Positions 1 through 10,715 of a DNA stretch of 64,000 nt are shown here, one piece after another. The translations under genes and the position numbers were made by a program. The notes under the pieces are model-generated. The model was given only the letters and a program-made list of their open reading frames with translations. It ran no database searches and was not told where the DNA came from. How positions within the stretch are numbered: position 1 is the stretch's first letter; every line of letters begins with the position of its first letter. Source of the stretch: Gaeumannomyces sp. JS-464 (Eukaryota > Ascomycota > Sordariomycetes > Magnaporthales > Magnaporthaceae); the NCBI GenBank assembly GCA_002197995.1, contig NGZR01000001.1, positions 13,845,501 through 13,909,500 of the forward strand, written 5' to 3'.

Positions 1-897
1 GCCTGCCATGGGCCATCGAGCAATACTCAAGCGCCAAATACGTAAGCAAGCAGGAACAATTGTATCCTCTGTCGGTTAAATGTCAGCAGCTATGAATTCT
101 TCAAGCTTTTATTGAAAGAGGACAATTTATCGAGAGCAAAACGCATCTAGTGAAGCTTCTGGCCGACGTCCATCACCAAAGAGCTGTAGGAAATACGACT
201 GCGGGTCGGAGACCCTCGGACTCCATATGCGCGAGTGCGCAGGAGGAGTGGAAGACCCTCCTCGGCGACGCCGAGTGCACCGAAACTTAACAACGAGCAC
301 CTATGACCTAAATAGAAAGGAATAAGGTAAACAGAAGATGTAGGCAGCCTGCAGATAATTGGCTATTTAGTAGTGGCCTCGTGGGGGCTCTCACGTAAGC
401 GCCAAAGGCCCCAGAACTAAAGGCTGTACCAAACCTGCAGCGCAGACGAGGGTGGTAATATTTCCGGCACTCCCGCAAGTCACACTGCTTTTCGATAACA
501 CATGATTGGACGAGAGGTTGAAACTCGTTTGTTCTCCGCTTTCCGTGATATCGGCCCGCGCGGTGGCCGAATTTCCACTCGCCGCACTCAGAAGGAGCCC
601 CGATCCGGATCCAATATCAAGGTGTGTATGCGGAATGCAGCAACATTCGTTAGGAGGTCCTCGCTAGGACGCCGATACAAAGGCACCGGCACCGGTCTAC
701 GTGCGTAGCTTACCGTCGCATGCACATAGCATGTGCTCGACTTGCGTGTTTGCATACATATACGGTCACGACATCCCGTCGGGTTACAAGTTGAAATCGT
801 TGCACATCCCCCACACCCCCAAGTCTGTAGCATCGTCTCGCAATTCGGTTTAGATTTCTCTTACGACTCACAACTCGAACCACACGCCCTGCAAGCT
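1..897. other. Intergenic, nothing recognised
   Basis: No reading frame with recognisable protein character on either strand and no RNA gene seen. It probably includes the promoter of the dehydrogenase gene starting at 898. Confidence 0.5.
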
Positions 898-2086
898 ATG
901 CCTTCCTACGTTATTAGCGGAGCATCGAGTGGCCTCGGAGTAAGTTCTCCGACACCTGAGAAGTTGACCCTACGGGACCCTGATTCTAATGACCAGAATT
1001 TACCTTCTACCAGTGGGAATTCGTCAACCAGCTCTCAAGTGACCCGAGCAACACCGTCATTGGTACCGTTCTCAACAAGGTGGAGACTCAGGAGCGGGTT
1101 GCCAAGGAACTAAGCGGCCGATCCAATATCTCGATACTGGAGGCCAACCTGACGGACTATGATTCCATGAAGGTAGTTAAATCGACACCAATGTTTTGGA
1201 CCTACCCGAGCCTTGAATGAGGTTTTCATTCATGGCACCAAGCTAACTGGCAAATTTACACCTTTCTTTTCAGCGTATGGCTGGCGAGGTGGCCACCATC
1301 ACCGGAGGCGCCCTTGACTACCTTATCGCCAATGGTGCCTTCCTCAGCCCCTGGAGTTTATGTGGGAAATCGGAGATCTGTTAGTATTTTGGAACGAGGT
1401 CTGTCACGCTCTCGAAGCTGGCTCCTAGAATCTGACAGCTCATTCCTCCGGGGCGACGGGGCCGTAGGGCCGCAAGCGAGCCCCAGAAGCTGGCCGAGAA
1501 CTTCCACGAGGCCATGAACACCAATGTCCTGGGGAACGTCTTCTCATCTCCTCCTCATGCCGCAGATCCTCAAAAGCGAGATCAAAAAGGTGGTTGTCGT
1601 CACCAGCGGTGCAGCGGACCTGGGCATGGTGCGGGGTACGAGATTGCCAATGCTGCTGTTTACTCGACCAGCAAGGCGGCTGTCAACATGATGGTTGCCA
1701 AGTTCCACGCCCAGTACAAGAAGGACGGCGTCCTGTTCCTGGCCATCTCCCCCGGAAATGTTGCCACGGGCAACGGACTCGAGAACCGTAGGCAGACCAC
1801 ATTTCGCTCACCGCTCAGTGTATAAGTAGCCCTTCGAAAGTATTATAACTGCTAACTTCCATGTCCCCTATCTGGGGCTGCCCATCTATTTCAGTGAACG
1901 AAGAGCAGACGGCAAAAGATGGGAGTTTTGATGAAAAAGTACCAGATGTACTCGCCCAGCTTCAAGGGGCCGGACACGCCCAGGGATTCCGTCAGGTCTA
2001 TGTTGGCCGTTATTGAAAGGAGCAGCGTCCACAACCACGACGGCGGCGCATTCCTATCGCATTTTGGGAACGAAAATTTCCTGTGA
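898..2086 (+). CDS. Short-chain dehydrogenase/reductase (SDR), frame broken
   Basis: NAD(P)-dependent oxidoreductase of the classical SDR type; substrate unknown. The ATG at 898 opens MPSYVISGASSGLG, the glycine-rich cofactor motif, ending at a GTAAGT donor (exon 898-939). Exon 2 is 1014-1172 and exon 3 starts at 1274, carrying DYLIANGA, the NAG-like strand. The active-site motif appears as AAVYSTSKAAVN (Tyr-x3-Lys), followed by SPGNVATG. The last exon ends in GGAFLSHFGNENFL with stop at 2084-2086, typical of fungal SDRs. The frame breaks by one base near 1543, again near 1634 (which restores it), and near 1918, and the junction around 1355-1470 is unclear. Because many other genes here carry similar single-base breaks, I favour sequence error over a pseudogene, but decay cannot be excluded. 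Confidence 0.72.
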
Positions 2087-2683
2087 GGAGGAATCATGGT
2101 TCGCCGGGAGGAACTCGTGGACCATCGGTTACTTTAACTTGTAACACTGCCCGGGGGATGCTGCTAAAGCTTCGAAAGGGACAACAGAGCCACTTGTACA
2201 AATTATGAAAAGCAGCGGTGACAAAATATGCAATCATAAGAGATCAGCCAATTAGGGCTTAATTTTCATCGCCAACCAATGTATCAAGTTGAGAAAAACA
2301 CCCACGACAGCACGAGCACGGGGAGCTCGGGCTCAGGGCTAGATCACGAACTACAGAAAAGGAGAAATGAAGAGCATGTAGCGGGGGAAATTGAGTCTCG
2401 GATTGTTGTACCCTATTTCCGTTGGACCAATCATTTAGGTAACGTCCATTTTACTCCTTCCATATGTGAAACGAAAACCCAACGAGACCACCAGAATTGC
2501 CACAATGCCGAATCAAAAGACAAAAACTTGCTGCTGCACCGAGCCGGATATCAAGTCGATCGCCTACCTAGCTGGCGCAGCCCATCCCGAACACTCCACT
2601 CCCCGCCCTTATTGTCGGAAACTCGTCGAGCCGGAGGGCATCCGGTGCGGGTGGCGGGAAGTCTGAGAGCACGCCCGCCAGAT
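2087..2683. other. Intergenic between SDR and small secreted peptide gene
   Basis: The two flanking genes converge here, so this should hold both 3' ends. No gene or repeat is recognised. Confidence 0.45.
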
Positions 2684-2899
2684 TTAGTTCCCCGAGGGCC
2701 TGGGCCGGGGCCGGACCGGGGGGTAAGGGTAGATCTTCTTGGGCTTGGAGGACGTGCCTCCCCTCGCGACCAGGTGGCTGTCGCTGTAGTCGGCGTCTCG
2801 GGCGGCGAGGTCGTTGCTCTCGAGCGCCGGTAGGGCGAACGAGGGGGCGGCCGAAAGGGCCAGGATGGCGATGGCCTTGGCAACCGTGGAGAAGTGCAT
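2684..2899 (-). CDS. Small secreted Pro/Arg-rich peptide precursor
   Basis: Single-exon gene for a 71-residue protein. The start is the ATG at 2899-2897, chosen because it directly precedes a good signal peptide (Lys7, then a hydrophobic stretch AIAILALSAAPSFA, with cleavage expected near residues 22-24). The mature part is about 48 residues, acidic first (around ESNDLAARDADYSD) and strongly basic and proline-rich at the end: KKIYPYPPVRPRPRPSGN. There are no cysteines. The dibasic KK could be a processing site. The upstream minus-strand sequence is a long pyrimidine-rich leader of fungal type, and a TATA-like stretch lies near 3133-3146. Function unknown; the tail resembles proline-rich antimicrobial peptides in composition only. 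Confidence 0.65.
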   Translation of the reverse strand: MHFSTVAKAIAILALSAAPSFALPALESNDLAARDADYSDSHLVARGGTSSKPKKIYPYPPVRPRPRPSGN

Positions 2900-4878
2900 T
2901 TTTCTTTTTTTCGACTGCTGGTTTGGTGGTGGGTTTCGGCCACACAAAGGGACGAATTAAAACGGCAAGTGTCGAAAGAGAGGATGAGGCAAAAGGCGCA
3001 ATCGAGAAGCTGGAGAGGAAAAACAGAAGGAAAAGGAAACAATAGGAAAAGGAGGAACTCAAAACCTGGTGAATGGTAGTGTGTGAGGAGGGAAAGGAGG
3101 AAAACCCACCAAGAAGGCTTGTGACGAGCCTCTAGATATATACACCAACTCGGCGGCCAGCAGACGGTAACGAGTCAGCCTTTTCAACTGCGAGTAAGGC
3201 GCGGCACGCAACGCCGTCAAGCCACCAGACACTTGCCCGGCTTTGCTTCCACCCTGCTCGCGTCCAAATACTGCCGTACCAGTCAGTCCCGGCAGATTCC
3301 CGCGGCCATACCGAAGGAGAATACGACTTTCGCCACTGAAACAAGGAGCAACAAAGAACGCGCGTCCACATTTTCTCGATTTAGAAAACGAGATGGCCAA
3401 CGGCCACACATGCCCGCGGAGGCTGGCAGTTTCGGCATGGTGGCGATTCATTGGTGGTCCGATCTCTTGGGGCAGCACGCAGCCGCTCGGCCCCTCCCGT
3501 TACACACGGCAGGGACGGAGGCCGGGGGATACGGCGAGCGTGATTGTGACCGAGCTGTCCTCATATACCGCAGAAGCCGACCAGAATGGAAAGCACATTT
3601 TAGAGTTTCCCGGGCCTCCATCAGCTTGGACGCTGCCATGCCCCCGATTAAAAAGCTAATGGGTCTGTTTTGGTACGCCGACAGCTGCCAAACGGTGCAG
3701 CGGGTCACCTCCAGCAATGTTGACGAACAGAGATGGAAATAACGAAAAAAAAGGTGCCGGAATGTGGATGGAAAACGCTTGTAGTAAAAAAAAAAATGAC
3801 AAGCTCGTCGTTATACATGCACGAGAATTCGCAGGTTGGTTTCGACTAGACTAGAGGACGCAGCTAAAGGGCGTGGGGTGGATCGCCGATTGGTCGATGC
3901 AAACCTGCCCTCAATTCCTAGTAAACGCGCTGGGAAACAGCCTTGTAGATCCACTGTTATTTTTGCCATCTGGCGCGGTTCATGCTGGAACCTATCCCAT
4001 TTAGGCATCTCGGCCGGGGTTTCCTGGGTCGCACTCAGAGGCAGCGCTGCCGCAAGGGGCTGGTTCATGCACGCGAATCAGCAGCGGCCTGAATCGTACG
4101 GCGGGAACATGAGCCTGGAATGTGCTTTTTCCTTTCTCCCTTTTTCTCTCTCTCTGGGATTACAACTAACCTACCGGCAGTCCCGCCGACAATACGTAGT
4201 CCGCCCCCGGCCACGTCCTTGGGTCGCGAGCTGCTTAAGCAGAGGTACGAAGACGGGTAGAGCTTGAACCATGACTTCTGCTTTGTCCTCTACCCGCCGC
4301 GCGGCTGAAGCGACAAGGCATCAACAACTTCAGGCCCGAAACCTCCGAGCGAGGTTCGACGAAAGGCGGACGTGAACCAGGCGTTGCCCGGCTCATCGCT
4401 GAGCGATGTCACCGTGCACATTTATGCATTTCTCCGTCCTACAGCACCTCATGAGCCCGCTTCCACTAGGTGCGCGAGGGCCGGCGCGCAGTCGATAAAC
4501 GCCTCGGCGTTTCCGACGGACTAGTCCACACCCGCCACCCCACCGTCCTATTTCTTCGCTACCTCGGTGCGGAACGTGTACGGGGTGAGAGTCTTTTGCT
4601 GGGAGAGATAGAGATGCCCATGCGTATTTATTCCTCTGGCTGTGGATATGTTGGGTGCCCTGGCGCGGCAGCCCCGAAAAAACTGGTTGTCCTACAAGCG
4701 ATTGTCGACGCATGGCGAACAAGATCCTCGGCCCGCGCAGTGGCATCCGGTCCATGCTCCAGCCACATGTCTGGAGGCTTTTGCAAAGCCCTCGGTCAGC
4801 ATCTATCTTCTCCATCGCTTCCTAACCCATCTTCACCCTTCATCCATCCGCCTCGGTCCACTCCCGTCGCCTCAGGCC
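2900..4878. other. Intergenic, about 2 kb
   Basis: Begins with the pyrimidine-rich leader (as read on the minus strand, to about 3060) and TATA-like site (3133-3146) of the peptide gene. The remainder has overlapping GC-driven frames on both strands with no domain or splice pattern I recognise. Confidence 0.45.
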
Positions 4879-5926
4879 TCAGGGGTTAACATATGGCGGC
4901 TCAATCTTGTTCCAGCCATCCGCCTCGGTAATGTTCAGGCCGCTCAGCTCCACATCCGGAAAGATGCGCAGGTTGAGCGGCTGCCAGTCGCGCTTGTCGA
5001 CCAGGTGCTCGCGAAGCTTCTCCGGCAGGCTGTTGAACTCCTCGTCCGTCTCGATGTCGAGGCGGTTGGCGACGAAGACGCCGCAGCGGCGGCAGAAGAT
5101 CTGGGAGCCCATGCGGATCTTGTAGACGCCGACGGCCTTGGAGTAGGCGCCGCCGCGCGGGTCCTCGCCGCCCTCCCTGTCGCCCGCGACCTTGATGACG
5201 ACCTGGTCGCGCTTGGGGTAGATCCAGGTGCTGCCGATACGCTGGCACAGCGAGCAGTTGCACTCGACGATGGCGCCCGCCGGGTCCACCTCGAAGTCGG
5301 CCGCGCGGGTCTCCTCGAACGGCTTGGCCACGCGCAGCGCCACGCGCACGTCGCCGCAGTGGCAGCTGCCGTGGTACAGCTTGCCGCCCGAGGGCTCGTC
5401 GAACTTGCGGGCCGGCTCCGGCATGTCGTCGAACGAGGGCGGCACGTAGTCGGGCTTGTACGTGATGCCGTCGTACCTGTTTTGTCGCGCGACAACAGCT
5501 GTCAGAGGAAAAAGAAGAATGCACCAGCGTGCGGTTGCCGCAGAAAGCTCCCACTCACTTGTTCTTGGCCATCTTCCACAGGTCGAGGGGCCCCTGGACG
5601 GCACGGGCATTGATGGCGGTAAAGCCAGGCATTTTGGTGTAGGTGCCCAGCACGGCGGTGCCGCAGTTGGAGCAGAACATGTGCGACAGGAGGCCGAGGG
5701 CAAACTTGTAGGTGGTCAAGTCCTTCTCGATGTCGCCCTTGACGACCTTGAAGTCGGCGTCCGGCACGACGGCAAAAGCATAGTTCTTCTTGTGGCAGAT
5801 GCTGCAGTTGCACACCTTGACCTCCTTGATCTCGGGGATGGTGGCCTCGAAGACGAAGGCGCCGCAGTGGCAGTTGCCCCGGTACGTCTTCTTCTCCTCC
5901 GCCGGTGTGGGATTGGTCTCGGCCAT
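4879..5926 (-). CDS. Tandem CENP-V/GFA-domain protein
   Basis: Two exons (5926-5559 and 5476-4879) encode 321 residues; the 82-base intron has GTGAGT and ACAG ends. Two glutathione-dependent formaldehyde-activating enzyme (GFA, Mss4-like fold) domains lie in series, each with its own zinc-binding cysteines. The first (about residues 15-115) has CHCG, CNCSIC and CSNCG. The second (about 140-270) has CHCG, CNCSLC and CRRCG. In this superfamily such cysteines bind zinc and some members act in glutathione-dependent C1 metabolism, but fungal GFA proteins are largely uncharacterised. There is no signal peptide, so it is probably cytosolic. The frame is intact. The fall of the intron between the two domains is consistent with an origin by duplication. 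Confidence 0.88.
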
Positions 5927-6557
5927 TGCGGGCAACGACACAAGGGCTCGGGGCTGGATGGGGCAGGGGGCAATGGTGAGATGTGAGATTTGGAGGGGAT
6001 GATGAGTTTTGTGTTCCTCAACACAATATCCCATAGCGAGACGACACTTTGTGCTTTATAGACAGTCCGTCGCATGTTGCTGATAACGCCGAGCGCAGAT
6101 GGAATGGATTATTCTTACACTCCGTCTCCAGATCCCCAGCCCGGCCGAATGCACCAAAGCGCCATCCCAGCGGTGTGGAGCCAGCGCCGCCAATAGGGGG
6201 CCTCTGTGGATGACCCGAAGGGCGTTTTCAAGGTTTGGCACCAGCCGCCAAGCACCATCGGCAGTCGGCGCAGCAAAGCGAGCCAATTGATGCCGCCGTA
6301 ATATTTAGGCTTACCCGAAATGGCGGGCGGCGCGATTAGAGGACACGCTGGAGATCCGGGCGAGCAGGCAGCAGCATCGCTAGGTCGTCCGCCTTGCATT
6401 CGGCTCTCCGCTAGACTCGGTCGACAGCGAGTTAATGCCGACACGTCCGACGCGTCCTGGCGCGCACGAGAGGACGCACGACTATCACGAACAAGCCAAG
6501 TTGAAGGACACATCGCCTCAGTTCTATTGGGAGGGGCGGCTACCCGTCAATCTCACC
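5927..6557. other. Intergenic
   Basis: Contains the promoter of the GFA-domain gene and the 3' end of the GH43 gene. No feature recognised. Confidence 0.45.
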
Positions 6558-7972
6558 TTAGGTGCACTGCGAGTACCATTGGTTGGTGGCCTTGCATGTG
6601 CCCTGGGAGCAGCACGTCGGTCCGGTCCAGCCCTCACCACCGCACTGACCCCACATCGACGCGCAGTTACCACCACCACCGCCGCCACCCCCTCCTCCTC
6701 CTCCTCCGCCGCCGCCGCCGCCGCCACCTCCGCCTCCGCCTCCCGTACAGGCGCCGCCCGTGATGCACGATCGCTCGGCCGCGGTGCTTTGATAGGCCAC
6801 ACGTCAGCTTTAGGTATGCACGAAACGCAAGGAAAACAACATCCACATACATGGGCACGACATATCCGTGACGGTAGCGACCGCCCAGGTTGATGCCTGA
6901 CGACGGCGTCCACTGCCCACTGCCGATGTTGGTCGTCTCGTACGGCTTGTACCCGGCGCCGCGGGTATAGTCGTCGATAAACATGTGCCACTTGTTGGGG
7001 TTCTGGTTGTTCTGGAACACGAGCGGGCCCTCGCCCGCCGGCAGCCCCTGCCCGATGCGCTGCGCGACCACGGTCCAGGGCCCGTTGAGGCTGCTGGCGC
7101 GCGCCTGCTCGATCAGCTCGCCCGGCCCGTTCTTGGAGATGCGGTGGAACGTGTTGGTGGACTTGTCCAGCGCGATGGTGGCGTCCATGCCCGCGCCGCG
7201 CAGGAACTTGTGCGCCGGCGTGAAGGTCTTGAAGTCGGTCGTGTAGGACCCCATGATGTACCAGCCGTCGCCCTTGAGGTTGCACGTCCAGAAGACGAGG
7301 TCTGCAAGCGTGATTTTCTCGTCAGTTCCTTGAAACCGTCTGTCAGGGCAACGATGGAATCCTTACACCTCGACGACGCCGAGTCCCAGATGGCGTCAGG
7401 GGCCCACGTCATGCCGGCATTGCTCGGGCTCACGATGCGGAACGACGCCGAGCTCCAGTTTTTAAGGTCGGTCGAACTCCCAGACCACGATGCCCTTAGA
7501 CCCATTCTCGGTGAAGTCGTTGCCACCCCAGCCGATGCCGTTGACCTTGAGGTCCGTGGCGATGATCCAGTACTTTGAGCCGTCCTGGCTGCGGATCAGG
7601 GACGGGTCGCGGATGCCGCGTGTGCCGACGTTGGACGTCAGCACGGGCTGGCCGCCATTGACGTTGGTCCACGAGCCCGGATTGTTGTTGTTCGACACGG
7701 ACATGTACACCTGCTCGCCAGTGGAGGTACCTTCCCCAGTGAACTATTGCGTGTGGGTTCATCACGACAGTGCGCCTGTTAGCGAGAGTCGGCCCGCCGA
7801 CGAAGAACTGGAGAGGCGCGGAGCGGTAGGCGTCTGAGACAGCACAGGGAAAACTGAGACCTACGTAGACGAAGAGGTAGTCGGTGTAAGTCGACTGTCG
7901 CTCCTTCAACACGCTCGGCGCGGCCGCGGCCAGCGCCGACAGGCCACTAAGCAACGTTACGGCGAGCCTCAT
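6558..7972 (-). CDS. Secreted GH43-type glycoside hydrolase with C-terminal CBM1
   Basis: Extracellular plant-polysaccharide enzyme; family GH43 includes arabinosidases, xylosidases and galactanases, and the specificity is not clear. Exon 1 (7972-7865) encodes the signal peptide [19 protein letters not shown]. Exon 2 (7743-7369) has [17 protein letters not shown] and [12 protein letters not shown], the catalytic-Asp region of a five-bladed propeller, then [10 protein letters not shown]. Exon 3 (7301-6851) carries the rest of the propeller with AGMDATIAL and GEGPLVFQ. Exon 4 (6786-6558) encodes 25 consecutive glycines, then a CBM1 cellulose-binding module ([15 protein letters not shown] through NQWYSQCT). 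The frame breaks by one base near 7476 and the exon 2/3 phases do not match, so another single-base error near 7301-7370 is likely. A TATA-like site lies near 8054-8061. Confidence 0.8.
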
Positions 7973-9194
7973 GTTGACAGGCGCAGATCGTGGCCAGGGG
8001 TTGGCGATATGACAGGAACGATCCTCTATGCGGGGCAAGGCAGGAAACCAGGGCTACATATATCCCCGGCGTCGCATTACCCCTCTTTATGTTTAGAACC
8101 CACGTTTTTTTCTCGCTCGCCATTTTATCTCTAGGGGCTCTGCGTGTCTTGGATCCATGTCACGGCGTCGGTCCGCAGGCGCCGAACTGGCGCGCCAATC
8201 CGCTGGCCAGGACGGCGACGGAGGCGGATCTCGTGGCATCATCATCAGAGGAGGCGACGAGATGGGCGCTGTAGGGTCGGGCAGACCTGCTGCCAGAATG
8301 CTTGCCCAGGACCCAGCTGGGGCACTCGATTTCTTGGAATCCTTGAGCCGGCACTTGACATGTCATGTCATGTTAGCGCGCCAAGGGCGTCCCCGCTCCC
8401 AAGTGCCTGGAGAAAACCGCGGCCACCAATCACCACGCGCTCGGCGGCCCAAACCAGCCTTCCAAGTCAGACCAAGGACAGACCCGCTCCGGCGGATATT
8501 TGCCCAAGGACACGCCTTAGGGGGCCGCCAAAGGACTCCAAGGTGTCAACCCGGATACGGACCGTCAGCTCCGCTCTGGATCATGACCGTTGCTCCCGGC
8601 GCCGGCCCCTCTCGCCCCCCAGAATACCCAGGACGAATGCGGAGAAGTCGCCCCCTTGCTTTCTCGTGGATGCGGGGTGCGGCGGCACATTTGCACCAAT
8701 CGTCAGATTTGGCGATGGTCCACAGGGGATGAAGCGATCCATCTATACCGGCCGAACCCAGACTACGATCTCGCCGTGCAATGTAGCGTAGCAACTCTGC
8801 TGGATGATCCCGCCGAGCACGAGTAATGGCACGCCGTGGCTCGAGGGCAGTTACAGCCGCGCCATTCATTCTTCCGCGATGTTGCAGTCGTCGCCACAAC
8901 CCCGGGAGGAGTTGGTCCTGCCAGCTTCCCCCCACAACCGGCGACGCGACGGCGGCAAAGTCAACAACGGCTGAATACAGGCCGAGAAGGGCGGCTGTTG
9001 GAATACCCAGAGCTGCCTCGGCCAGGTATAATTAGGGTGGTGAGGCGGCTCCCGGAAACCCGTTCGTCTCTTGCACACCATCCCGACATCCATCTTTGGG
9101 ACCTCGGAGCCGCGTCGAGCGAGAGATAACCAGCCGCGTTGCGCCCCTGGAAATATTGGCCCACTGCCTTTGCATCCTTGTCCAGCTAGCGAAG
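7973..9194. other. Divergent intergenic region between GH43 and GH27 genes
   Basis: The two carbohydrate-active genes are transcribed away from this 1.2-kb segment. TATA-like sequences sit near 8054-8061 (minus side) and 9026-9034 (plus side). Long frames on both strands near 8150-8790 look like GC-composition artefacts. Confidence 0.45.
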
Positions 9195-10715
9195 ATGACC
9201 TTCAAGAACACTCTTTTCGTCTCGGCGCTGCTCGCCCTGGCTGAGGCCGAGCCGATCCAGAAGCGCCTCGAGAACGGGCTTGGCCGCAAGCCAGTCCTTG
9301 GATGGAATAGCTGGGTAGGTCAACCTCGCGATTTTACTATTTTAAGGGACAAGTGACAGCTGCGAAGGCGACTAGTGCTCCCAAGGGGGCTTCGCGTATG
9401 TTTCTCACCCTGCTGACTGGCGGAAAACATCATGGCCGGCGGCACCGCCTCCTGAACAGAATGTGGCCCAATGCAATTCCGCCAGCGCCAAGTACGCGCT
9501 CGAGACGGCCAACCTGTTCGTCTCGCTCGGCCTCAAGGACCTGGGCTACGAGTACGTCAACATCGACGACTGCTGGAGCACCATGTCCCGCAACGCCTCG
9601 GGCTACCTGGTGGCGGACCCGAACAAGTGGCCGCAGGGCATCAAGCCCGTCGCCGACAAGATCCACTCCATGGGCCTCAAGTTCGGCCTGTACGGCTGCG
9701 CGGGCACCAAGACGTGCGCCGGCTACCCGGGCTCGTGGGCAACGAGGTCAAGGACGCGCAGCTCCTCGCGTCCTGGGGCGTCGACCTCTGGAAGCACGAC
9801 AATTGCTACACGCCCGCCAGACCAATCCCACGCCGCAGACGTGCTGGGACCGCCCCGTGGGCCACACGCGCGAGTGGTACGGCAAGATGAGGGACGCGCT
9901 GCTGTCGGTCCGCAACCAGAAGAACATCTTCTTCTCCATGTGCCAGTGGGGCAAGGACGAGGTGTGGACCTGGGGCAAGGACTACGGCAACGCCTGGCGC
10001 ATGTCCAACGACAACTGGAACGACTGGGCCTCGGTCGTCCGCATCGCCTCCACCGCCGGCACCATCGCGCAGTACTCGGCGCCCGGCGGCTTTAACGACC
10101 TCGACATGATGGCACGCTTCCCCATTCCATCCCACCACAAGGGGCGGCTGCCTGTTGATAAAATTGCTAACTTTTTTTGGTCCTCCTCCATGCTTTTAGC
10201 AAATCGGCAACGGCAAGCTCACGCCCGCCCAGGAGCGCACCCACATGGGCCTGTGGGCCATCGCCAAGTCGCCCATCATCCTGGGCAACGACCTCTCCAA
10301 GATCTCGCAGGCCAACCTGGCCCTGATCAAGAACAAGGGCCTGATCGCCATCAACCAGGACCCGCTCGGCAAGGCCGCGGGGTACTTCCGCCCGCCCGGC
10401 AAGCCCGCCCCCGTCAACGGCCAGATCTACTCCTACTGGGCCGGCCCGCTCAGCGACGGCGTCGTCGTCGGCCTTGTCTCGCCCGGCAGGGCCCAGACCC
10501 TCTCCGTCGACTTCAAGGACGTGCCCGGCCTCGGCTCTGGAAACTGGCGCTGGACCGAGATGTTCACCGGCCGCTCCGGGACGGGCACTAGCGTGTCGTT
10601 CAGCCTGGCCACTGACGATATTGCCGTCATCAAGGTTACCAAAGGTCCGTCGCAACTACCCCCGAAACAACTTTATAGTTCAAGGCTCACAATCAATTTT
10701 ACGACAACAGCGTGA
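9195..10715 (+). CDS. GH27 alpha-galactosidase, secreted
   Basis: Removes terminal alpha-galactose from galacto-oligosaccharides and galactomannan. Exon 1 (9195-9314) encodes a signal peptide and GLGRKPVLGWNSW, the canonical GH27 opening. Exon 2 (9460-10111) contains NIDDCW, the nucleophile motif DLWKHDNC, and RMSNDNWND holding the likely acid/base Asp, then GGFNDLDMM. Exon 3 (10200 on) begins QIGNGKLTPAQERTHMGLWA and gives the C-terminal beta domain. The intron at 10112-10199 has a GC rather than GT donor. The frame loses one base near 9739 (TGGGC where TGGGGC is expected) and one near 9814. The stop at 10713-10715 is the first in frame; a further 3' intron is possible. Confidence 0.85.
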
